From the NCBI RefSeq assembly GCF_000223215.1, contig NC_017243.1:2542001-2606000 (forward strand): a stretch of DNA of 64,000 nucleotides. The letters are read 5' to 3'. The stretch comes from Brachyspira intermedia PWS/A (lineage in GTDB: Bacteria; Spirochaetota; Brachyspiria; Brachyspirales; Brachyspiraceae). Every line of letters begins with the position of its first letter. The stretch's first letter is position 1. The notes below the pieces were generated by a model. It did no database searches, was not told the origin of the DNA, and worked only from the letters and a program-made list of their open reading frames with translations. The position numbers were made by a program, and so were the translations under genes. Positions 34,003-41,981 of this stretch are shown in pieces.

Positions 34003-34989
34003 ATGACTTTTGTATATCCGAAACTTTTATTCTTGTTGCTAACTTTGCCTATTATAATATTTGCATATATACAAACAAGAAAGAATCATTCTTATTCTGT
34101 AAAGCACCCAAGAGTAAGTATGTCCAAAGTATTAAAATCAAGATATTATGTTAAAGATATACCATTTATGCTTATTATATTGGCACTTACCTTTTCTATT
34201 ATAGGTTTAGCCCGTCCTGCAAGGGTTTCACATTTATCAGATATTAACGGAGAAGGTATTTACATATCTCTTGTAGTAGACGTTTCACCTTCTATGATGG
34301 CTGAAGATATGATACCTACAAGGCTTGAAGCTTCTAAAAAAACTATGATAGACTTTATAAAGAAAAGAAATTTTGATAAAATAAGTTTAGTATCATTTGC
34401 TTTACGTGCTTCTGTACTTTCACCTGCAACATTTGACTATACTTCATTGGAAGAAGAAATAAAAAAAATAGAAATAGATGAAGAAGGTTCTACATCAATA
34501 GGACTTGGAATTGCCACTGCTGTTGATATGCTTAGAAGTGTAAAAGAAGATAATGAAAAAATTATTATACTCCTTACAGACGGAGAAAATAATTCCGGTG
34601 AAATAGACCCTAAACTAGCCTCCGAAATAGCATCTAATTTCAATATAAAAATATATACTATAGGTATAGGTGATGCTAACGGAAGTCATGCTTGGGTTAC
34701 TTATGATGATCCTAGCTATGGTAAAAGAAGAATAAGAGCAGATTTTACACTTAATGAAGAATCTTTAATAGATATAGCCGCAACTACAGGCGGTAAATAT
34801 TTTAATGCGAAAAATGCTTCCGCTTTGGATAATGTTTATAATACAATAGACAGATTAGAGAAAAAGCCTATATTAGATGATGACTTGATTCAGTATGATG
34901 AACTTTATAAACCATTTATTATAATAGCTTTTCTTTGCTTATGCCTGAGTATTATACTATCTACTACAAGATTTTTAATAATACCATAG
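34003..34989 (+). CDS. BatA-like von Willebrand factor A membrane protein
   Basis: A 328-residue membrane protein of the Bat (aerotolerance) type. Two N-terminal hydrophobic segments (YPKLLFLLLTLPIIIFAYI; MLIILALTFSIIGLARPAR) flank a short loop. A VWA domain (about 85-275) with the metal site DVSPSMMAEDM (DxSxS), the later Thr in EEGSTSIGLGIA and ILLTDGENNSGE follows. A C-terminal hydrophobic helix (FIIIAFLCLCLSIIL) closes it. In other genomes BatA sits with MoxR, DUF58 and BatB/C genes; none of these is adjacent here. The role is inferred as an envelope or chaperone-like scaffold. It has a single-gene transcript, followed by the metK promoter. Confidence 0.87.
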   Translation: MTFVYPKLLFLLLTLPIIIFAYIQTRKNHSYSVKHPRVSMSKVLKSRYYVKDIPFMLIILALTFSIIGLARPARVSHLSDINGEGIYISLVVDVSPSMMAEDMIPTRLEASKKTMIDFIKKRNFDKISLVSFALRASVLSPATFDYTSLEEEIKKIEIDEEGSTSIGLGIATAVDMLRSVKEDNEKIIILLTDGENNSGEIDPKLASEIASNFNIKIYTIGIGDANGSHAWVTYDDPSYGKRRIRADFTLNEESLIDIAATTGGKYFNAKNASALDNVYNTIDRLEKKPILDDDLIQYDELYKPFIIIAFLCLCLSIILSTTRFLIIP

Positions 34990-35081
34990 TTTAATATGTA
35001 TGATAATACTAAAATCATACTATATACAATAATAGTTTTATAGTTATTTATACTAAATCGTAATAATTATCAAATATTTCC

Positions 35082-35110
35082 TTGACTATTTATGTTAACT
35101 GATATACAAT
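35082..35110 (+). promoter_or_regulatory. metK promoter
   Basis: TTGACT (35082-35087), a 17-base spacer and TACAAT (35105-35110), 31 bases before the ATG. The leader is too short for a SAM riboswitch. Confidence 0.7.
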
Positions 35111-35141
35111 CACATGATTATATTTTAAAAGAGGTAAAACT

Positions 35142-36326
35142 ATGGCAGAGATAAAGAATTATTATTTCTCTTCTGAGTCGGTAACAGAAGGCCATCCTGA
35201 TAAGATCTGCGATGCTGTAAGCGATGCAGTCTTAGACGAATGTTTAAAACAAGATCCTAATTCTAGAGTTGCATGTGAAACTTTGGCAAAAACAGGAATG
35301 ATCATGATTGCCGGAGAAATCACTACAAAAGCTAAATTGGATTATCAAAAAATCGCTAGAGATACCGTAAGGCGAATAGGATACACAAGCAGCGATATGG
35401 GGTTTGACGCTGATACTTGTGCAGTTATGGAGTCTATTGCAGAACAGTCTCCAGATATAGATATGGGAGTTAGTGCCGGAAAAGGATTATTCAATTCTGA
35501 ATCATCAAATGTTTCTGAAGGTGCAGGCGACCAGGGTATAATGTTCGGTTATGCTATAAATGAAACTGAAACATTTATGCCTTTAACTATACATTTAGCC
35601 CATAGATTGGCAGAACGTTTAACTAAGATTAGAAAAGACAAAGTAGTTGACTATTTAAGACCAGACGGAAAAAGTCAGGTTACTGTTGAATATAAAGACG
35701 GTAAAGCTGCAAGAATAGAAGCTGTTGTTATTTCTACTCAGCATGCTGCAGGCGTTGAGCATAAACAAATAGAAGCTGACATTAAAAAATATGTTATTAA
35801 TGAAATATGTCCGGCTAATATGCTTGATGAAAACACAAAATATTATATTAACCCAACAGGTTCATTCGTAGTTGGCGGCCCTATGGGTGACTGCGGATTA
35901 ACAGGAAGAAAAATCATTGTAGACAGTTACGGCGGACATGGTGCACATGGCGGCGGTGCTTTCTCTGGTAAAGACCCTACAAAAGTAGATAGAAGTGCAT
36001 GTTATATGGCTAGATATGTTGCTAAAAACATTGTTGCTTCTGGTATAGCTGATAGAGCGTTAGTTCAGTTTGCTTATGCTATAGGTGTTCCTGAGCCTTT
36101 ATCTGTATATGTTAATACTTTCGGTACAGCAAAAGTACATGATGAAGTATTGGCTAATATAGTTTCTAAAGAGCTTGATTTAACTCCTGCAGGTATAATC
36201 AAAAGATTAGATTTAAGAAGACCTATTTACGAAAAAACTACTGCTTATGGTCACTTTGGCAGAGAGCTTCCAGAGTTCACTTGGGAAAAGACAGATATAA
36301 AAGATTTGTTTGCTAATGCTAAATAA
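35142..36326 (+). CDS. metK: S-adenosylmethionine synthetase
   Basis: A 394-residue cytosolic enzyme making SAM from methionine and ATP. It has all signature blocks: [20 protein letters not shown] (with the ATP-binding His), [25 protein letters not shown], the pyrophosphate loop [20 protein letters not shown], and [19 protein letters not shown]. The length and N-terminus are normal. The start ATG has GAGGT upstream and a close promoter. Codon use is noticeably less AT-biased and richer in C/G third bases (GGC, GCC, TGC) than the lipoprotein and DUF285 genes, as expected for a highly expressed housekeeping gene. Confidence 0.98.
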   Translation: MAEIKNYYFSSESVTEGHPDKICDAVSDAVLDECLKQDPNSRVACETLAKTGMIMIAGEITTKAKLDYQKIARDTVRRIGYTSSDMGFDADTCAVMESIAEQSPDIDMGVSAGKGLFNSESSNVSEGAGDQGIMFGYAINETETFMPLTIHLAHRLAERLTKIRKDKVVDYLRPDGKSQVTVEYKDGKAARIEAVVISTQHAAGVEHKQIEADIKKYVINEICPANMLDENTKYYINPTGSFVVGGPMGDCGLTGRKIIVDSYGGHGAHGGGAFSGKDPTKVDRSACYMARYVAKNIVASGIADRALVQFAYAIGVPEPLSVYVNTFGTAKVHDEVLANIVSKELDLTPAGIIKRLDLRRPIYEKTTAYGHFGRELPEFTWEKTDIKDLFANAK

Positions 36327-36363
36327 TTTATTTCAATAAAATATAAAAAGTTTTAAACATTCA

Positions 36364-36400
36364 TGGCTTGTTAATATTAAATATTAGCAAGCCTTATTTA
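36364..36400. terminator. Bidirectional terminator between metK and the PLD-like gene
   Basis: The arms GGCTTGTTAATAT and ATATTAGCAAGCC around TAA, with T-rich sequence after the stem on the plus strand (TTATTTATTT). The genes on either side converge. Confidence 0.75.
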
Positions 36401-36415
36401 TTTGTAACTTAGAAA

Positions 36416-37684
36416 TTATTTTAAATTACCAAATCCTAAATATTCCATAGCTTCAAATACCCTATCATTACATAAAGGAATATTTTCATCATCGCTCATA
36501 ACACCAAATAACTCTTTAACACAGTTTTCTCCAAACTCTTTTAATTTAAAATCTTCATCATATATACAATTAGTCATTTTTATTTCATATTGTTCGCTAT
36601 CATATAACAAATATGTAATTGTTTTTATTATATTTTTTAAATTATTATTTAAATTTAAAAACTCTTTTTTCATAGAATTACTTGAGAAAAAACGTCTCCT
36701 ATCTCTAAAAGCATTAATAAATAATAAAGCATTATATAATTCATTATAAGATACGGTATCTATATTGTCTTTTTTTAAAGTATATCTGCATTTTTTGTAA
36801 TCATCAATATATTTACTTTCAATATTATAACTATTATAATATTCTTCAATAAGAAGTTTTAATTTTGATTCTATTTTATCATCATTAATTTTATCATAAC
36901 TTTCTCCTTTTTTTATTTTATTTTCTTTTATCCAATTTAGAAACTGATCTATTTCTATTTTTAATGGAATATCCTTATATTTTCTATCCATATTTAATTT
37001 TTCAAGTGATGAAGTGTACATTTCAGTTAATTTTTTATAACGCTCTAAAAATATTTGATATTTTCTTTTAAAATCTGAAACATATGAAAATTTTTTGCTT
37101 TTTTTGCTTTTTTTAGTATTATCAATAGTTGTAATATTATTAAATTTAAAATCACCTATTTCTTCTTGTAATTTTTGTTTAAAATTTTTTATTTGTATAT
37201 CAACATTATAATATTCTTCTTCTATTTTTGAATATTTTTCTATTATATTATCATCTAGTACTTCAGCACTCTCCCAATAATCATAAAAAATTGATATTAA
37301 ATCATCAAAATTCTGATTATCTGATTCTATTGAAATATTTATTTCCTGATTACGTGATATTCCGCTCTTAGTTAAATTTGATGAGCCTATAAATGCTTTT
37401 GTACTACCAAATATATATAATTTAGGGTGAAAAGTATCTGAAGTAAAAAATCTAACATAAACATTTTCTTTCTTATATATTTCTTTTAATCTTTCTATTG
37501 AAGTTGCTAATGATAATCTTACAATAAGTTTGATATTACAATTTTTTTCTACAGCCTTATTTATTATTTCTGTATCGCTAAAAAACGCTGTTGCTATAAA
37601 TATATTATCATTTTCTTTTATACTGTTTAATAATGCTGTTTTAAAAAAATCATCTCTATTATTAGAATTTGTAAATAATTTCAT
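36416..37684 (-). CDS. Phospholipase D-like (PLDc/NgoFVII-type) domain protein
   Basis: A 422-residue protein. The first ~150 residues form a PLD-like unit: DNIFIATAFFSDTEIINKAV, IKLIVRLSL, and the HKD-type motif FHPKLYIFGSTKAFIGSSNL followed by TKSG, where the Asp of HxKx4D is replaced (HPKLYIFG), as in many nuclease-like PLD proteins. The rest is helical, charged and long (KSKKSKKFSYVSDFKRKYQ...), without a helicase or methylase domain. Stand-alone PLD proteins of this build are often linked to DNA cleavage or defence; that role is inference. It lies alone between metK and recF, on the minus strand. SD GGAGAA is upstream of the ATG. Confidence 0.75.
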   Translation of the reverse strand: MKLFTNSNNRDDFFKTALLNSIKENDNIFIATAFFSDTEIINKAVEKNCNIKLIVRLSLATSIERLKEIYKKENVYVRFFTSDTFHPKLYIFGSTKAFIGSSNLTKSGISRNQEINISIESDNQNFDDLISIFYDYWESAEVLDDNIIEKYSKIEEEYYNVDIQIKNFKQKLQEEIGDFKFNNITTIDNTKKSKKSKKFSYVSDFKRKYQIFLERYKKLTEMYTSSLEKLNMDRKYKDIPLKIEIDQFLNWIKENKIKKGESYDKINDDKIESKLKLLIEEYYNSYNIESKYIDDYKKCRYTLKKDNIDTVSYNELYNALLFINAFRDRRRFFSSNSMKKEFLNLNNNLKNIIKTITYLLYDSEQYEIKMTNCIYDEDFKLKEFGENCVKELFGVMSDDENIPLCNDRVFEAMEYLGFGNLK

Positions 37685-37896
37685 ATATTATTCTCCTATA
37701 TTGAAAATTAATTAAATTATACTATATATTTTTAATAATGTTTCTAATATTTAAATGATTTTTTATTAAATATCTCAGTTTACTTACTTATTATATTATA
37801 CTTATTAATATGATAAAATTAATATAATATTATGCACTACTATTTTTAATATTTTAATATATAATACTTTTCACTATAATATTAAAGGCTTATAAA

Positions 37897-38964
37897 ATGA
37901 TACTTAAAGAACTTACATTACGTTCTTTTAGAAACTACAATGAAAATATATTTGAATTTTCTGATAAAATAAATGTTCTATATGGACATAATGGATGCGG
38001 TAAAACTAATATACTAGAAGCAATATATATGCTTGGAAACGGTGTGTCATTTAGAACTAGACTTGACAGAGAGCTTGTGAAAAATGGAAATGATAATTAT
38101 TTTTTGAGAGGCATTTTCAGAGAAGATGAATTTAATTATGATACTAATATAGAAATAGCCTATCAAAAAAAAATCAAAAAAGTATTCATTGATAAAAAAG
38201 AAGTATCTTCAAGAAAAGATTTAATAGGAAGAATACTTTATGTTATATTTCTTCCTAATGATACTGATTTGGTTATAGCAGAGCCTAAATTAAGACGAGA
38301 TTATTTTAACATGCTAATATCAACAATATCATCAGAATATTTGCTTGCATTGATAAAATACAATAAACTTCTAAAAATGAGAAATATTTGTCTTAGTACA
38401 AAACCCAATGAAGCATATATTTATAATAGCGACATAGCCAAACTCTCTCTTTATATAGCTAATGAAAATAAAAAATATTCTACTCTTTTAGAAGAAAAGA
38501 TGAATGAAATTTATAAAAATATTTTTAATGATGAAAACCCTTATGCTATAAAATATCAATCCACTATAGAAGATATTTTAAATGAAAATGAATATATGAA
38601 AAAACTTGAAACTACATTGCAAGAACAAATCAGAATGCGTACAACATATTTCGGAATACATAGAGCAGAATATCAATTCTTTTATAAAGATTCATTGTCA
38701 AAAAAATTCTCATCTCAAGGCGAAAAGAGAATGTTTACGCTTATAATGAAATTGGCAAGCGAAAAAATATTATCAGAATACAGAAAAAAATCTCCTATTT
38801 TATTAATTGACGATGCTATGCTTGAACTTGATAATACAAGAAGAGATAATATTCTTGAATACATAAAAACATTAGGGCAGGTATTTATAACTGTTACAGA
38901 AAAAGAAAAAGTAAAGAACTTTGAAAACGGAAAAGTATTCGATATACCAAATATAAGAATGTAA
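37897..38964 (+). CDS. recF: DNA replication and repair protein RecF
   Basis: A 355-residue SMC-like ATPase that loads RecA at gapped DNA. It has the N-terminal MILKELTLRSFRNYNENIFE, Walker A LYGHNGCGKTNILEAIYML, GVSFRT, ABC signature FSSQGEKRMFTLIMKLAS and Walker B PILLIDDAMLELDNTRR, followed by QVFITVTE. Length and order are those of RecF. In most genomes recF lies near dnaA-dnaN-gyrB, but here it stands with unrelated genes: a PLD-like gene diverges upstream and a DUF285 protein gene follows only 20 bp downstream. No replication origin features were seen nearby. Confidence 0.95.
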   Translation: MILKELTLRSFRNYNENIFEFSDKINVLYGHNGCGKTNILEAIYMLGNGVSFRTRLDRELVKNGNDNYFLRGIFREDEFNYDTNIEIAYQKKIKKVFIDKKEVSSRKDLIGRILYVIFLPNDTDLVIAEPKLRRDYFNMLISTISSEYLLALIKYNKLLKMRNICLSTKPNEAYIYNSDIAKLSLYIANENKKYSTLLEEKMNEIYKNIFNDENPYAIKYQSTIEDILNENEYMKKLETTLQEQIRMRTTYFGIHRAEYQFFYKDSLSKKFSSQGEKRMFTLIMKLASEKILSEYRKKSPILLIDDAMLELDNTRRDNILEYIKTLGQVFITVTEKEKVKNFENGKVFDIPNIRM

Positions 38965-38984
38965 AAATTATAGAGGAGCTAAAA

Positions 38985-40736
38985 ATGAAATATAAACCTC
39001 AGACAAAAGATGAATTAAAAAAATTAGTAAAAGATGAAAATATATATTTAGGTGATATTGATACAAGTTTAATTACCAACATGAAATCTTTATTTGCAAA
39101 TAGCAAGAGAGAAAATTTTGACGGCATAGAAAATTGGGATACTTCTAATGTTACAGATATGTCTGATATGTTTGCTGGGGCTTTAAATTTTAATTCAAAT
39201 ATAAATAATTGGAATGTTTCTAAAGTTACTAATATGTCAGGTATGTTTTCAAGTGCTAAAAAATTTAATCAGCCTTTAAATGACTGGGACGTTTCTAATG
39301 TAAAAGATATGGAGTTTATGTTTTCTGAAGCTGAAAGTTTTAATATGCCTCTTGATAAATGGAATACTTCTAAAGTATTTACTATGAGCTGTATGTTCTG
39401 TAAAGCTATAAATTTCAATCAGCCTTTAAATAATTGGGACACTTCTAATATTGAAAATATGCAGAGTATGTTTGCAAAGGCCTATAATTTTAATCAGCCT
39501 CTTAATAATTGGAATGTAAGTAAAGTAGAAGATATGACTGCTATGTTTGAGGGAGCTAAAAGTTTTAATCAGGATATCAATAATTGGAATGTTTCTAATG
39601 TAAGAAGAATGGCTCATATGTTTAACGGTGCTGAAAGTTTTAATTATTCTATAGAAAATTGGATCATTAATGAAGGCTCTTCTATTTGGGAGTTTTTTTC
39701 GGGTGCTTCTTCTTTTAAAGACATAAAATCTATATTAAATATTTATTTTATCTCTAAAAAAGTAAATGATAGGAAAAAACTTTTAAATATGCTTGAAAAC
39801 TGCGATATAAAAGAAGTGTATAAAGAAGTTATTAAATATAATAAACTTAAAGATTTTATAAAGAAACTTGAAAATACTTATTATGATGAATTAAAAGAAC
39901 TAATTGAAAATAAAGATAGTATTATATCAGAATATAAAAAATCAAAATCTAACAAATTAGAATTAAAAGATAATGAAAAGTATAAACCTAAAGACAAAGT
40001 GGAATTATTAAAATTAATAAAAGAAAAAGTCAAATTTAATAAAATAGATACTAGCTTAATAACTGATATGTCAGGATTATTTCAGAACTCAAAACTTAAA
40101 AAATTTGACGGCATAGAAACTTGGGATACTTCAAATGTAGAAGATATGCATAACATGTTTAGAGGAGCTTTGCATTTTAATCATAATATTAATAATTGGA
40201 ATGTATACAAAGTTGTTAATATGGAACATATGTTTTCTGGCTGTGAACTTTTTAATCAGCCATTAAATAATTGGGACGTTTCTAATGTAAAGTATATGGC
40301 TTTTATGTTTAATGAGTGTAAAAGTTTTGACAGTGATTTAAGTAATTGGAATGTTTCTAATGTTGATAGTATGGAATATATGTTTGAAAATGCATATTCA
40401 TTTAATCAGGATATTTCCAAATGGAATATAAGCAAAGTAAAAAAATTATATTCTATGTTTGAGGAAGCTAAAAGTTTTAATCAGCCTTTGAATGACTGGG
40501 ATATGAGTAATATTGAATCTATACACGGAATGTTTAAAGGGGCTTCAAGTTTCAATCAGCCTTTAGACAAATGGAATACGTCTAATATTAAAGATATATC
40601 ATTTGCCTTTGCCTATTGTATTAATTTTAATCAGGATTTAGAATCTTGGAAGTTGTCAGAAGATGTTAATATGAAATATGCTTTTATTAATTCTCCTATA
40701 GAAAATAATCCTCCTTCTTGGTATAAAGAAAATTAA
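38985..40736 (+). CDS. BspA-like DUF285 repeat protein without signal peptide
   Basis: A 583-residue protein built from BspA-type repeats of about 24-25 residues, with the core FNQPLNNWDVSNVKDMEFMF. It has two arrays (about residues 20-240 and 350-575), each preceded by the same cap: YKPQTKDELKKLVKDENIYL and YKPKDKVELLKLIKEKVKFN, both followed by (D)IDTSLIT(N/D)M. This shows internal duplication of the whole module, with a charged helical linker (about 245-330) between. There is no signal peptide or lipobox, so unlike surface BspA proteins it appears cytoplasmic. A good SD (GAGGAG) lies before the ATG, 20 bp after recF. The repeat-rich DNA favours recombination with the second copy at 42 kb. 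Confidence 0.87.
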   Translation: MKYKPQTKDELKKLVKDENIYLGDIDTSLITNMKSLFANSKRENFDGIENWDTSNVTDMSDMFAGALNFNSNINNWNVSKVTNMSGMFSSAKKFNQPLNDWDVSNVKDMEFMFSEAESFNMPLDKWNTSKVFTMSCMFCKAINFNQPLNNWDTSNIENMQSMFAKAYNFNQPLNNWNVSKVEDMTAMFEGAKSFNQDINNWNVSNVRRMAHMFNGAESFNYSIENWIINEGSSIWEFFSGASSFKDIKSILNIYFISKKVNDRKKLLNMLENCDIKEVYKEVIKYNKLKDFIKKLENTYYDELKELIENKDSIISEYKKSKSNKLELKDNEKYKPKDKVELLKLIKEKVKFNKIDTSLITDMSGLFQNSKLKKFDGIETWDTSNVEDMHNMFRGALHFNHNINNWNVYKVVNMEHMFSGCELFNQPLNNWDVSNVKYMAFMFNECKSFDSDLSNWNVSNVDSMEYMFENAYSFNQDISKWNISKVKKLYSMFEEAKSFNQPLNDWDMSNIESIHGMFKGASSFNQPLDKWNTSNIKDISFAFAYCINFNQDLESWKLSEDVNMKYAFINSPIENNPPSWYKEN

Positions 40737-40846
40737 ACAAAATATTTATTTGAATAAGTATTGTTTTATAATATGATAGAATTAATTATTTTGATGTTAT
40801 ACTTAAACAAGTTCATAAAAACTCATGAATGGAGGGAGAATACTAT

Positions 40847-41766
40847 ATGATAATTGATAAATTACCACCAAATTATATTAATAATATAGATGATTTATTT
40901 GAACATTTGTATGGGGTTAGACCTAAAAAAGATGGAGTATCTGCAGAGTTATTATATTATATAATCAAAAAAAATTCTAACATAGATCCTAATAAAGAAT
41001 ATGAATGGAATAAAGAAATAACTTTTTATGAATATAATAATGTTCAAATTGATGTATTAGAAAAGATAAAAGATCATTATTCACAAATAATTGATATCAA
41101 AGACTGGAAAAAAAATGTAGATAGACCAGAAGTTCAAAAACTAGAAAGTACAACTCTACATTTTGAAAAAATTATAATAGAATATCATCTTGTTTAATTA
41201 GTACTAAAGGCTTTTCAAATGGTGCTAAAGAGTGGGCAAAGAAATCTTTAAGTAAATCAAAAATTAATCTATATATAATGAGATTAAGTGAATATAAAGA
41301 TATAGAAAACAAATTGTTGGAAATTGTTATTAATATGGATATAGTTTTAAATATAAAAATGTTTCCAATTTTTTCAAATGATGACAAAGAATATAATTAT
41401 AAAACTTTTAATAAAAAAACAATTAATATGACTATTGAAAAGAAAGACATATTATTAGTTAATAAAAATAAAAGATTTGATGAATTAGAAAAAAATATAT
41501 TATCAGATTGTAAATGGGAAAATTTAAATGATAATATTCAAAAAGCAACTTTATATGAACCAATTTATATATATTTTGATAATAAAATCATTAAAGCATC
41601 TGGAATAGAATTCACTAGATATCTTCATAAACAAAAAATTGTCGTTACTAAAGGAAAGTGCCTTATATCATTATGTGATGAAAATGGTAATGTATTAGAG
41701 GTATTTTTTGAAGAAGAATTGGTAAAATATAAAGATGAAGTTTTAAATATGATAAATAATATATAA
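40847..41766 (+). pseudogene. Mrr-like restriction-endonuclease-fold protein, frame broken
   Basis: Two frames (40847-41197 and the frame of 41278-41766) form one gene of about 306 codons. The first ends EKIIIEYHLV-stop at 41195-41197. One extra T in GTTTAATT (41193-41195) continues it as LVLISTKGFSNGAKEWAKK into the second frame with no further stop. The combined middle reads DIKDWKKNVDRPEVQKLEST, then LVLISTKGF. This is the core of Mrr-type nuclease domains, where the D/E-x-K of the active site is followed by a strand and 'STKGF..GA'. The C-terminal 150 residues are unassigned. I chose ATG 40847 because GGAGGGAGA lies just upstream of it. If intact it would cleave DNA; its genomic setting among DUF285 genes is accessory. 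Confidence 0.6.
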
Positions 41767-41819
41767 ATATTTTTATTTATTAATAGTATAAAATATTATC
41801 AAATTTTATTTGAAATGTA

Positions 41820-41962
41820 AAATAAAGCCTAAATTTTAGATAAAATGCAGTCTTTTTGGTTCTTTGTGTCAACAAAAGAACTGGGGGTGTGGGGGCTAGT
41901 CCCCACAAATAACTTAAATTTAAAATACTATTTTTGACAAACTTAATAATTTTTAGTATATA
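41820..41962. repeat. Intergenic repeat element 5 (right part)
   Basis: The shared modules appear in order: AAGCCTAAATTTTAGATAAA, ATGCAGTCTTTTTGGTTCTTT, AAAAGAACTGGGGG, GGGGGCTAGTCCCC and the right end TTGACA-N17-TATATA (41934-41962). No clear left end was found, so this copy seems truncated. Confidence 0.65.
41934..41962 (+). promoter_or_regulatory. Promoter of the DUF285-DUF4132 gene, formed by a repeat end
   Basis: TTGACA (41934-41939), a 17-base spacer (AACTTAATAATTTTTAG) and TATATA (41957-41962). The SD AGGAG and the ATG at 41982 follow directly. The sequence is the type B end of the intergenic repeat. Confidence 0.7.
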
Positions 41963-41981
41963 TAAAATAGGAGAAATTATT

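Noticed and set aside
34990-35141. Possible SAM riboswitch before metK
   Set aside because: A clear promoter ends 31 bases before the ATG, leaving no room for a riboswitch in the transcript.
37897-38964. recF as a sign of a nearby replication origin
   Set aside because: No dnaA, dnaN or gyrB and no DnaA-box cluster are present around it.
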